Part shown: piece after piece, positions 35,926-46,168 of the stretch | Layout: each line of letters opens with the position of its first letter | Numbering within the stretch: the first letter of the stretch is position 1 | Program-made: the position numbers and the translations under genes | Source: Quercus robur | Taxonomy: Eukaryota > Streptophyta > Magnoliopsida > Fagales > Fagaceae | Reading direction: 5' to 3' | Length of the DNA: 64,000 nt | Assembly: GCF_932294415.1 (NCBI RefSeq) | Contig: NC_065542.1 | Coordinates: 42,993,942 to 43,057,941 of the forward strand | The notes under the pieces: model-generated | What the model was told of the DNA's origin: nothing | The model's database searches: none | Seen by the model: only the letters and a program-made list of their open reading frames with translations

Positions 35926-37450
35926 CGGATGGGGAAAGTTCTCGGCTCAAATACTGTAAAGTGTTAAGGCCAATAAAAGTGTTAGGATGATGGCGAGACG
36001 CCCCACTATTCGATAGCCTAAGGGGGTTGTTCATTTTTGCGGGTGATATGTCTTCGGATGATTACTTCCTACACCGCATAGAGCATCGAGTTCTAATCTC
36101 GGCATTATTTCGGGTAAGTATCATTATTCGCAGATACGCCTTGCTATGTCAAACAATTCTATTAAAGTTATGGTGACATCTTTTTATTAGCAAATATTTT
36201 GGCCTTAGTTTTCATTGATTCAAATGCTATATTATTGTGCCGAGCAGCGCTTGCAAATTTGTAAAAATATAGACAGAACATGCAAAGTAAAATAACAACA
36301 ATTCTTATTAATATGAAAAATTATTACAACGTACAAAGAAGGGCTTGAACAAGCCTATACAAAAGGTGAATTGTCGAAGCAACGGTAACATCCGCCATAC
36401 AGTTAAATAAACAGTCGGGTGTCTTTTAAACTCGTCTTCAAAGTCTCTCCAATCTCTGCCTCAGCATTGCCCATATTGAGAGAAGAACCTTCTTTGGAAA
36501 AGGATGGAGGAGATGAATGAGGAAGATGGAGGAGATGAATGAGGAAGATGGAGGACATGAGTAAAAGAAGGAGAAGAAGAAGAGGGAAGAGATGAAAAGA
36601 AAGAGAAAGGAGCAAAAGAGGGAGAAGGAAAAGCACCAGGATGGATCTGGTGGTGGAAAGAAGAAGAAAGAGAGGCAAAGGGAGGCGCCAGTGAACGGAG
36701 AGAGGAAGAAGCAGGGGCACTTAGTCCCTGCCCCAGTCCTGACTCCTAACACACTGGTGCCATGTTAGATATGCTCATGAGGGAGCGGGTGGTACTGATA
36801 ATGTGTGTCCTCGGCTCAGTCACGCCGAAAGTGTGACGTGACGAGCCCCTGCTTCGGATTTTGGCTGAAAGGAAGGCGAGACAAATCTTGAGTCTCCGCC
36901 ATCCTTGCCCTGACCGAGCCATTTCGAGCTTCGTTAGAACATGGTGTTTCTGGGAAGGGAATGGTTTTTTCATTGCTTATTACTATGGTGAGTATATTTC
37001 AGGTTAAGGTATAACCAGAGAGTAAAAGTAAACTCTGGAGGGAATCTAAGGGTTTCAAATTTTGGGGGGATTAAAAGGATTCATCTGTGGGAGAAACAAC
37101 TCTTGTTTCTTCTCTTTATATAGGGGACGAAAAAGAGGGTACTTAATGTGTTCAGATCTCCAAGGAAATCTGCAAACATGAATACGCCCGTTTCATTCCC
37201 CCACGCCATCAAAAAACTGTTGAATCTGAGAGGTCTCGTAAAGGGAAGATATTAAAGACGCGCTTCGGATAACCAAACGGCATAAACGCATCGTACGCCA
37301 ATTAAAGGGAACATCTTGTAGACCGGTACACTCCCTGGGCAAGTGAAGAGTCGCCAGCGTCAGTCAAGGGATGAATTAAATGAGCCATAATAAAGGCTCG
37401 GTATTACCAAAACCCCCCTCTCCAACCAGGATGTTGGACAGCAGGGTTTT
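35926..37450. other. Internal non-coding region of the 4.4 kb element
   Basis: No homology that I recognise. It contains a 24-bp purine-rich direct repeat (GATGGAGGAGATGAATGAGGAA twice or more, 36505-36560) that produces spurious low-complexity Leu/Phe/Ser frames on the minus strand (36403-36752). A 75-codon minus-strand frame at 36746-36973 lies downstream of the antisense TATA, but it has no visible relation to the antisense ORF of the full element. Confidence 0.55.
37116..37123 (-). promoter_or_regulatory. Antisense TATA box in the 4.4 kb element
   Basis: TATATAAA on the minus strand, 338 bp inside the 3' LTR. It matches in orientation and position the TATA at 13982-13989 of the full Tat element and at 61-68 of the left-edge element. 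Confidence 0.45.
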
Positions 37451-37460
37451 GAGGGGCTAT

Positions 37461-38256
37461 TGTGGGGCCCAATAGTTTATGGGCCAGGCCCACTTGCTCA
37501 TGGGAAGATCAAAGGCCCAAGCCGAAAGAGGTTATGGCCCAAGCTCAAAAATATAAGGTAAAAAATGGCCCAGAGATGCAGCCGAGGACAGTTTAGTCCT
37601 CGACAGACCCAAAGCTCCCTTGAAAAGAGGGGTAAAAAAGAGGTATAGGAACAAATTTGTAAGGAGATCTAAAATATCTTGGGTAAGTTACCCTTACTAC
37701 CCTTCCCAGATAAGACTATGCACCTAACAGAGCCGTATTCTTCAGCTTTATCAACCATCCCCAACAATTCTAGGATTAGACTGACGGGACAAATATCAGT
37801 CTTGTAAAGGTTGACCCTACACGTGGACGAAGGACAACGAGCGTCGGCGAGTATAAAAGAGAAAGTAAGTAATCTGGATAAAGGGAGGCTGGGGAAAAAT
37901 AGACAAAAAACCAGGAGCTCCCATCCCACCTCCAGGAAAAAAGACTCCAAGGAGGAAAACACCTGAACTGTGTATGCACACCACAAAAACACTCACCGCC
38001 GGGTAACCGGGGGAAGACCTTAATGCTCCTCGGAACAAGTCCGAGGAGCCCAATCCTTCAGGCTACGAAGCTGTAGGGTTTGGGTGCCCAAGCTGAACCC
38101 CTTTTTACGTAAGTTCCCCTAAAATCAGGACCGGATCATCGCCCCGTGATCAATGGCTAGCCTTTCAAGCCCACTCTCTACAAATCATATTGTGAGGGAT
38201 CTTCCATGTGCGAGCCCAACATCATTATTGGGCCGTTAAATAATCGTGTCCCTACA
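37461..38256 (+). repeat. 3' LTR of the 4.4 kb element
   Basis: 796 bp, same length as the 5' LTR. TATA box at 37852-37858. Confidence 0.95.
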
Positions 38257-38261
38257 ATTGC

Positions 38262-38875
38262 ACTTACTAATGAATAGCTAATACAATCTTTTAAAGAGGA
38301 ATAATTATTCCTCATTTTAAAAAATAGCTATTCATAAGAAATGATTATTCCTTATAATAAAAATATAATCAAACTAAAGAATAACAAAACCATATGAATA
38401 ACTATTACATTACAACGCCTATTACAGTTTACCAAACATGCCCTAAACAATACTCCAGCCTCCAGTGTCCAATGTTTAATTATCCAAAATCTGCATTTAA
38501 TAAATGCACCATAGAGTTCGTTTGATACCATCATCTTCTTCTTCTCCTTCTTTTAATTTTTTAAATTTTATTGAGAATGTGATTTCTTCGAAAAGCTATA
38601 TCTAGAAAAGTAATGTGTACTTTGAAAGTGCTATTCTTGGAAAAAATAAAAATAAAACATTGGTTTATGAACTATTTTTAGAAACATTTTATTGGAACAA
38701 TAATAAAATAATAAATATTGTTGACAGTTTTCTATATTTCTTATAAAAGTGATGTCAAAACTTTCCTATAATGGTTTATTAATAATTACCATAAGAGCAT
38801 TCGTTTACATGAAAGTATTATAAAAAATTTCCTAAAATGACCAATTAACAAATGTCCAAAGAGCAACAACGACGA

Positions 38876-38911
<36 letters not shown>
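38262..38911. other. Intergenic DNA with a poly(A) tract
   Basis: AT-rich; an A-tract of about 33 bases ends at 38910. No gene is seen. Confidence 0.5.
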
Positions 38912-38912
<1 letters not shown>

Positions 38913-39490
38913 AGGTTCTTCTACTAGTCTCCTATTAAATTTTTAAGAGGTGCCCAAAAAATTATATATATATTTGGTAGTTAGCGGCAAAAGATAGTGC
39001 TCGTTCATGCTTAATTCTCACCTTTGCGACTTTAAACTCCTCTGATAAAATAATTGGTAAAAGAAAAAAAATTATTCGATGGGTCCTCTTCCCTCCATGT
39101 TTGTGGTTTCATATAATCATATCTAAAGTAGAGTGTTGAATATTCCTTAATAAGTGTTAGAGCTGTCCCATAAAAATAAATAAATAAAAAAGAAAAAGAA
39201 AAAAAAGAAAGAGGTTCTTCTACTAGTCTCCTATTGAATTTTTAAGAAGTGCCCAAAAAAATTTTATACATATATCTGGTAGCTAGCGGCAAAAGATAGT
39301 GCTCGTTTATGCTTAATTCTCACCTTTGCGTCTTTAAACTCCTTTGCTAAAATAATTGGTAAAAGAAGAAAAAAAAATTATTCGATGGGTCCTCTTCCCT
39401 CCATGTTTGTGGTTTCATATAATCATATCTAAAGTGGAGTGTTGAATATTCCTTAATAAGTGTTAGAGATGTCCCATAAAAATAAAAATA
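38912..39490. repeat. Tandem direct duplication, about 299-bp unit, two copies
   Basis: GAGGTTCTTCTACTAGTCTC starts at 38912 and again at 39211. Both copies continue through GGCAAAAGATAGTGCTCGTT, TTATTCGATGGGTCCTCTTC and a CCATAAAAATAAA tail. The copies differ by a small number of substitutions and indels. No coding content is seen. A-rich tracts bound each copy, which could be where the duplication arose. Confidence 0.75.
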
Positions 39491-40064
39491 AAAAATAAAA
39501 AATAAAATTTAAAAAAAGTGTCTGGATTTGCTGGAATTAATAAATTTATTGGATTAAACTTTTAGATTTAGTTTCAATATAGTGTATTATATTAATGGAT
39601 AAAAACAATCCTCAAATGGCTAATTTTTAATTGGGATGCAATGGTCTCCCTTTCAAACTTTTATTGTACAGTACTTGAACCTCTAAACTTTTGTTCCTAC
39701 AAATTCGGCTCCTTCGACCTTCTCTTTAATAGTACTGATCTTGAATCTGGGTTTCAAGTCCACCTTTGTCGTTGAACCACTAATTCAATCCGGTGGGTCA
39801 ATCATGTAAATTTAAAATGACCAAACTCAATGTTGCAATGTTGTTTGAAACAACTATCTTTTAGATTAAGTCTTCTTCACCTTGATATCAGAATTGTTTC
39901 AATTCAGTTTAAATTTGGTAACTTTATATGGTGAGCCCAGTAACGGAGGCAATATATATATAACATTGTAAAAGACTAAAAAATAAAAACACAACAAATA
40001 AAATTCGCAGATTGGTAATGGGATTTTGTAATAATACACTATTTTATAATTTTAAGCTATACAA

Positions 40065-40101
<37 letters not shown>

Positions 40102-41110
40102 GAACTTTAAAATCTTAATATTAAATTTTTTTTTTTTAAGTTTTAAGATGTTGATTTTTAGGAGAAAGAAAAAGAGTGTGGGAGGTGAAATAGGCGTTGA
40201 AAGCAAAGGTGAGATAAGTTGCTTACCATTTAATATGTAATAAATACTTGGTGCATTGCAAGTACACATAAAATGAAATAAATTTATTAAAAAAAAAAAA
40301 AGGAATGGCGTGACATCATCAGAAGCTTATCCCTCAACTAAATAATATATTTTTTTAGAAGGAATAAAAAATAAATATAAGATTAATAATAAATCAAAAT
40401 AATAAGTTGCGTGTTGTTTTAAAAGAAACTTATAGACATTATTATCATTAATTGGTTTTGAAAGGGCAAATGGGGCATTGGGACCTAAAAAACAAGGGAG
40501 TGGTCTATATTCCAATCCAATATGAGGTATTGAGAGGTCCACGAGGTTGACGACTACTGATTGTGACAGAGCTGCGTTGTCCACTTCCTCTTCTGCTTAT
40601 TTATGGGGCAAAATTGCATAGAGAAATTGTGTTCTTTTCTTTTATATTTATAGTGAACCCTATTATAAATATGAAAAGAATGAACATTATTCTTTGTATT
40701 TTAAGAGTATATAAGAATTACTCATTTATAGGTAGTGACTGTCGACTCAGTCACCCGTCAGCGTTCTCCAAACAAAACAACATATTCAATTTCTAAAACC
40801 AATTATAAATTATAATACCCATATTATCATTTTTCAAGGAATGATAATGTATATATCTTCTATGCTACTAATGCGTATCAAAATGTACCAAAATATTTTC
40901 AAATTCATATCTTTATAAAGTTGTTAATAGGGTTAAACATGTAAAAGTACTAATTTAAACACTCCTAAATTTTAAATACTAATCTATATCCTTGAAAATT
41001 AGGCACTTCCATCTCTCCTTTTTTTTTTTTTTTTTTTAATGACAAGTCAATTACTTAAATCAAATATTTAATAAATGCCTATCTTCCTCTGTTTTATTTT
41101 TTTTTTTTTT
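39491..41110. other. Intergenic DNA
   Basis: AT-rich. An (AAT)n microsatellite lies at about 40066-40099. The 85-codon minus-strand frame at 40327-40584 has no recognisable domain. No gene is supported. Confidence 0.5.
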
Positions 41111-42326
41111 GGCAAAAATGCAAAACTGACCCTCTAACTTTCACTTTTTTTCATTTCAGTCCTCTAACTTTCTGTTTTGTCAATTTAGTCCTTTAACTTT
41201 CAATTTTTTTTCAATTCAAGGTTCTATTAAAGGTTTGTTACTATTGGCGTTAAACACACCAAAACGACACCGTTTTCATGTGGTTTTTTTTTTTTTTTAA
41301 TTTGGAATTAAAAGAAAAAAAGAAAAAAAGAAGAAAACAATAAGGTGAAAAACCTAAATCCTCAAGTCTCTCCTCTCCGACGTTGAGTCACTCAAATCCT
41401 ATCTCTCCACTTCGAACTCCAAACTCTAGTCCATTGCTGGACCGCTTCTTGACTCATTCGACTCGTTCCTCGAGTCGCGAACTATGTTGCAGAACGTCAA
41501 TCTCTCCCTTGGCTCAATCTCCACCTGTGTCCACTTGATCGAGATCTGTTCCCGATCGAACTACCACTTGTCTCGGAACAACTTCTACATGGCGATGAAG
41601 TGTTTGGACTCGATCAAGACCGAGTTGCTGGACAAAACGCCGTCGTCTACGCTTAGGCAAATGCTAGAGAAGAAGATCCCAGAGATTTGCGCACATATCG
41701 AGAGGCTGGTGAGCAAAGAGTTCGGCGATTGGCTCATCGAGATCTGAGTCGTGAGCCGGAATTTAGGTCAGTTAGCCATAGGCCAAGCCTCCTCGGCTCG
41801 TCAGCGCGAAGAGGATCTTCAAATCAAGCAGCGCCAAACAGAGGAGCAGAGTCAACTTAGTCTTCGTGACTGTGTTTACGCTCTTCAAGACGAAGACGAC
41901 CAACACGACGCCGTTGGGCTTAGTAACGGACTTGGAAACGACGGTCATAGTGGTGGCTTCGATTTGACTCCTCTATACAGAGTTTATCATATAAACCAAA
42001 CCCTAGGACTTGTGGACCGATTCAAGCAGTACTACTTCAAGAATCGGAAGCTCCAATTGACTTCAGATTTTCAGGTATTGTCTATGACTCCATTTCTAGA
42101 ATCTCATCAAACATTTTTCACCCAAATAGCCGGGCTTTTCCGAATTTAAAAAAAAAAAAAAAAGCGTCGTTTTGGTGTGTTTAACGCCAACAGTAATAGA
42201 CCTTTAACATAGCCCTAAATTGAAAAAAAAAAATTAAAAGTTAGAGGACTGAATTGACAAAACTGAAAGTTAGAGGACTGAAATGAAAAAAGGTGAAAGT
42301 TAGAGGGTTAGTTTTGCATTTTTGCC
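41111..42326. mobile_element. Pack-MULE-like element that captured a SEC15 fragment
   Basis: Long terminal inverted repeats of about 160 bp: left 41111-41271 starts GGCAAAAATGCAAAACTGAC, and the right arm 42164-42326, reverse complemented, starts GGCAAAAATGCAAAACTAAC. Both contain several CCTCTAACTTTC boxes and end near TTAAACACACCAAAACGAC. The ends sit in T-tracts, so a 9-bp duplication of T residues fits but proves nothing. Between the arms lies a piece of host coding sequence (SEC15) and no transposase. This is the structure of a Pack-MULE: a Mutator-like element carrying captured gene DNA. Confidence 0.8.
41364..42149 (+). pseudogene. SEC15: SEC15 (exocyst subunit) fragment, captured and broken
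   Basis: One frame reads KSLLSDVESLKSYL, LEKKIPEICAHIERLVSKEF, VVSRNLGQLAIGQASSARQR, LSLRDCVYAL, LTPLYRVYHINQTLGLVDRF and LESHQTFFTQIAGLF. These are recognisable segments of the N-terminal half of plant exocyst SEC15, the tethering-complex subunit for secretory vesicles. It has in-frame stops at 41427 (TAG) and 41745 (TGA) and ends near the right inverted repeat, so it cannot make SEC15. The frame is otherwise undisturbed and intronless, as the plant SEC15 gene is generally intronless here. It lies wholly within the inverted repeats of the Pack-MULE-like element. Confidence 0.85.
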
Positions 42327-42533
42327 TTTTTTTTTAAAAAATAAAAAATAAACCTCTTTCTTTTTCTTTTTCTTTTTCTCGGAGGAAGGAGTAATTCTTT
42401 CCTACAAGGTAATTCTTTTAGTGCTTTTTTTTTTTTTTTATCGTTTAATTGCTCACATGATTTTGATTGTTCTATTTGATTTTTAGTTGCTTCCTTCTCT
42501 TTTATTTTTCTGGAAAATTTTGACACTAAAAAA

Positions 42534-44051
42534 CAGTGACGGCTCTAGAAATTTTATTCAGGGTGGTCAATAAGAAATTTAAATTAAAAAAAAAATTTAA
42601 TAAAAATAAAACTTAAATATATTGACAAAAAAAAAAGTCGCAAATACATAAAATTTTAAAATTTCTTTCTACAGGTTTTTCATATTTTGAAATTATTGTA
42701 TGATAAATTTATTATTAATGTTATCAACTACATCTTTTTCAATATTCACAACCAAGTAATCATTAAACTATGGATCTTCCTTTCAATTACCAACATCTTG
42801 CCTAAATAAGTAACAACATAAACAAAATGCATCATCCTTTTTTATGATATGTTCCAACCAATATTTTGTATTCTTTAAACTAATCAGGATTAAATCAATG
42901 CAATGCTCCACTAATTTCTTTTTTAGGGAAACCATGGCTAAGAGGTTAACAAGAACATCTTTGTAAATACGCTCCTTTTATTTTCTCTTAATCATTAGGA
43001 TGAAAAGATGAGACCTTTTCTCATAACCTAGGATCTAAAAGAAGATTAGTCAAGTGAATAAAAATTTGCTTAGTAGATAAATTTTGCAATGAAAGTGATT
43101 TCCTTATAAGAATTTTGCACATAGTGCTAACAAAAAAAATAAAGGATAAACTACAAATTCATTCAACATATTCAACTTAGGCATTAAACCGTTACATTAA
43201 TCATGTTCAATAAAGTGTTGAGGTATTACTTTAGTGCATATGTGTATGCAGAAGATGTATCACATAAATCCAAAATAAAATGAGTTCCAGTTGGCTCAAT
43301 TGGTAAAGTCTCTGATGGTTGAATAGGAGATCCGGGGTTCAATCCCCGCCTACATCAGAAACCGAGTGGTGTCTTGATTTGATGATAAAGAGCTATCATT
43401 AGGAGCGGACGTCATAGGTCTAAACTCTCTCAAAAAAAAAAAATCCAATAAATTCAACTAAAGACTAAAGCGCTTACTAACTGACTAGCTATTGAAAAAT
43501 ATGTACTTAAAAAAAAATAGAAATTTTAAAATATGCCTTTTGAAAACATAATTTAAAATATCACAATTAAATATTTGATTTGGGCTTTAGGCTAATTTGT
43601 TTGTTTGGACAATTTTTGAGAAATGCTACGTTCTCAATATTTTCACAACAAATCCTAGTTGGTAATTGTTACTGATTCTAATTTACATATCATTAAAAAA
43701 AAAAAAAATTCTCCACCAGTAACAACATGCCACTTAGGATTTATTGTGAAAGTGTTGAGGACATGTTGTGAACATAGCATTTCTCATAATTTTTTTGGTT
43801 CAATCTTCAATGGACCAAAATTTTGGAGAGATAAAATTTTATTTTTAATGGAAACTTTTTTATTTAGGATGCTTAAGTTTTTTTTAGGGTGGTCAAGTTT
43901 TTTTTCTAGGATGGTCAACAACCTATATTAATTTTGAATTTCATTTTTTTAAGGCATAAAAATAAAATTTTTTCCAAGTTGAGGTTGGTCCTGTGACCAC
44001 CCTTGTTGGTCCTGTGACCACCCTCAATTATACATATTGCCGCCCCTGCTA
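42534..44051. repeat. Unclassified dispersed repeat, partly duplicated nearby
   Basis: The left end (GTGACGGCTCTAGAAATTTT, CAGGGTGGTCAA) resembles 8408-8640. The right end has GTGACCACCCTCAATTATACA and GCCGCCCCTGC. The two ends are roughly inverted in their GGTGGTCA / GACCACC content. The part from about 43500 to 44045 has a second, more decayed copy at 45464-46168. It encloses a SINE. No protein is recognisable. Confidence 0.5.
43281..43442 (+). mobile_element. tRNA-derived SINE
   Basis: The head GAGTTCCAGTTGGCTCAATTG then GTAAAG contains a pol III A box (TGGCTCAATTGG) and a B box GGTTCAATCCC (43338-43348). It is followed by an unrelated body and a 3' end CTCTCAAAAAAAAAAA. The flanks AAATCCAAAATAAA (before) and AAATCCAATAAA (after the A-tail) look like an imperfect target-site duplication. 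It is not a functional tRNA gene, because no cloverleaf forms beyond the two boxes. Confidence 0.75.
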
Positions 44052-44102
44052 AAAAAAAAAAAAAAAAACCTCATCACACGTGTGAAGCACGTGTAGGGAG
44101 GT

Positions 44103-44150
44103 TTGTGTGTGTATGTGTGTGTGTGTCACACACACACACATATATATATT
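44103..44150. repeat. (TG)n-(CA)n inverted microsatellite
   Basis: TGTGTGTGTATGTGTGTGTGTG runs directly into TCACACACACACACAT and then (AT)n. The two arms are complementary and could extrude as a hairpin. Confidence 0.7.
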
Positions 44151-44195
44151 TCGCTACATCTTTTACAATATTTTTTTTTCTCTTTTTTTTTTTTA

Positions 44196-44256
44196 ACCTC
44201 AGATCTCTTGTTCAACCATCAGAAACTTTATTAGTTGAACTAACTAGAACTCACTC
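44196..44256 (-). repeat. SINE 5' fragment
   Basis: On the minus strand AGTTCTAGTTAGTTCAACTAA then AAAGTTTCTGATGGTTGAAC and GAGATCTGAGGTT match the head of the SINE at 43281 with substitutions in both promoter boxes. It is truncated. Confidence 0.55.
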
Positions 44257-44270
44257 TTTTTTTTTTTTTG

Positions 44271-44636
44271 GGTAAACTATGTATTTGGTCCCTATCCTAT
44301 ACACTATATTTTAATATGATCCCTAACCTTTCAATTGTGTCAATTTAGTCCATAACCTTTCAGTACTGTGTTAATTTAGTCCATGTGATTATCTTTTGGA
44401 AGAAAATTGATGACATGTCTAATGGCCAAAATAAAAAATTAGCTTCCATTGATGTGACAATAAACTTAAATTTTATTTTAGTTGTTTGTCATGTCAACAA
44501 TTTTTATCTAAGATATAACAGCAGAGACTAAATTGACACGACATTGAAAGGTTAGAGACCAAATTCACACAATTGAAAGGTTATGGACTAAATTGAAATA
44601 TGGTGTAAAGGTTAGGAACCAAATATGTAATTTACC
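44271..44636. mobile_element. Foldback MITE with ~120-bp inverted repeats
   Basis: The left arm GGTAAACTATGTATTTGGTCC and right arm (reverse complement) GGTAAATTACATATTTGGTTC both carry repeated TAACCTTTCA and AATTTAGTCC boxes. The box style resembles the arms of the SEC15-carrying element, so it may belong to the same Mutator-like group. The target-site duplication is unclear. Confidence 0.6.
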
Positions 44637-44647
44637 ATTAATTTTTT

Positions 44648-44715
44648 TATCCCATATCTTTTGTTCAACTATAAAAATTTTTACTAATTGAGCTAACTGG
44701 AACTCGCTCTCATTT
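44648..44715 (-). repeat. SINE 5' fragment
   Basis: On the minus strand GAGTTCCAGTTAGCTCAATTA then GTAAAAATTTT and GTTGAACAAAAGATATG resemble the head of the SINE at 43281. It lies on the other side of the foldback MITE from the fragment at 44196. Confidence 0.5.
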
Positions 44716-45463
44716 TTTATTTAAAAAATAAATAAACATACAATATTTTGCTTTAATGCAAATAAATAAAATTGTCCTCATAATGTATCCTCATGAAAAG
44801 TAACAATGCATCAAAGGAAGAATGAAATACAAAACACATGCCGATTTAGAAACACTAAATAATAATAATAATAATAATAATATCAAACCAAACATAACAT
44901 AAACAAATTAATAATTATGTATATATACTAACTAAAGGATAATGTTTTGCTTCTATTCATTATTGGTTTTTAATTTTGGTTTATAGGATTTTGTTTCTTA
45001 GTATATGCTTTTGTTATGGTGGAATTGTAATTTTTATCATAAAATTGTAGGCCAACCTATTGGGCGATTGCCTTGACACTCTCCCTTCAATCGACCTAAG
45101 GGGATAAGTACTAGTTTGTAAACCTATTGCCTAGTTTAAGGTTGGATAAGGCTACTACCTTGACACACATCCCTTAGTTTACCTAACAAGACTTCTAGCT
45201 GGCAAGTCCATTGCCAGATCTTAGGTTGAGTTCTTGCTAAAAACCTCTCCTCTCACTTTATATAAATGCTCTGTACTTAGCAAAACAAGGTATGCCTAAC
45301 AAGCTCTACGCATTATAGCCCTATGCATTAAAAAAAAAAAAAAAGGTGCTTCTGTCGAGTGCCTCCAGTGTATTAGACTCATTGCAATCATGACACATAT
45401 CCATTTTCAAACACGTGTCATGATCATAGTGAATCCTGGATAGAAGCTGCACCCTTAAAAAAA
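44716..45463. other. Intergenic DNA
   Basis: AT-rich on the left with an (AAT)n tract near 44860. From 45040 to 45330 is a less AT-rich stretch with CTTTATATAAATGC (TATA-like) and several CTTGACAC, TTGCCTAG and TTGCCAGATC boxes. It looks like a retroelement LTR fragment, but I cannot place it. No gene is seen. Confidence 0.35.
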
Positions 45464-46168
45464 ATAGAAATTTTAAAATATGCCTTCTAAAAACACAATT
45501 TAAAATATCACAATTAAACATTTGATTTGGACTTTTAGGTTAATTTGTTTATTTGGACAATTTTTGAGAAATGCTAAGTCCTTAATATTTTCACAATAAA
45601 TCCTAGTTGGCAATTGTTACTAGTTTTAATTTATATATCATTAAAATTTTTTTTTTCCACCGGTAACAACTTGTCACTTAGAATCTGTTGTGAAAGTGTT
45701 GAGAACATATTGTGAATACAGCATTTCTCGCAATTTTTTGGTTCAATCTTCAATGGACCAAAATTTTGGAGAGGTCATAATTTATTTTTAATAGAAAACT
45801 TTTTGTTTAGGATTTTTAAGTTTTTTTTTTAGGGTGGTCAAGGTTTTTTTTCTTAAGGTTTGGCTTACCTCCAGTACTTTTTTAAAAGGAATCTCATTTT
45901 ATTTTAATGAGAGACTGTTACATCACCCACTAATTAAATAAAATGTAAAAATTAAAACTCATTACCACTTACCATTGTATATTTAAAAAAAAAAAAAAAA
46001 CATATTCAGTTAAAAAAGTACTGAGAATAAGACAAATCCCTTTTTTAGGATGATCAACAACCTATATTAATTTAGAATTTCATTTTTTTAAGGTATAAAA
46101 TTTATATTTTTCCAAGTTGAGGGAGGTCAGGATTTGTGACCACCTTCAATTATACATCGCGCCACCCT
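45464..46168. repeat. Second copy of the repeat segment at about 43500-44045
   Basis: Shared blocks in the same order and orientation: TTTGATTTGG, GGACAATTTTTGAGAAATGCTA, TCAATCTTCAATGGACCAAAA, GGTGGTCAA and the end CTTCAATTATACAT. A stretch of about 160 bp not in the first copy (from about 45850) suggests a later insertion. Confidence 0.6.

Larger units (their letters stand above)
33829..38256 (+). mobile_element. Non-autonomous LTR retrotransposon (LARD-like), Tat-related
   Basis: 4.43 kb, flanked by a perfect duplication ATTGC (33824-33828 and 38257-38261). LTRs of 796 bp each lie at 33829-34624 and 37461-38256, with about 13 differences by eye, nearly all transitions. The internal 2.8 kb starts with primer site TGGCGCCGTCTGTGGGAA (34627), has a 70-bp tandem array (34862-35925), an antisense TATA and a polypurine tract GAGGGGCTAT (37451-37460). 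No gag, protease, RT or integrase is present, so it must have moved with proteins supplied in trans. The primer site, array period and layout match the Tat element at 13087-23656. Confidence 0.92.

Noticed and set aside
34672..35990. Three long overlapping forward frames (431, 370, 358 codons)
   Set aside because: They arise because the 70-bp repeat unit has no stop in any frame; the peptides only cycle with the repeat and have no other support.
36403..36752. Minus-strand Leu/Phe/Ser-rich frames in the 4.4 kb element
   Set aside because: Low-complexity translation of a purine-rich GATGGAGGA repeat; no resemblance to the antisense ORF of the full element.
43284..43356. Possible tRNA gene
   Set aside because: A and B boxes are present, but no acceptor or anticodon stem pairs properly, and the sequence runs into a body with a poly(A) end. 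It is a SINE.
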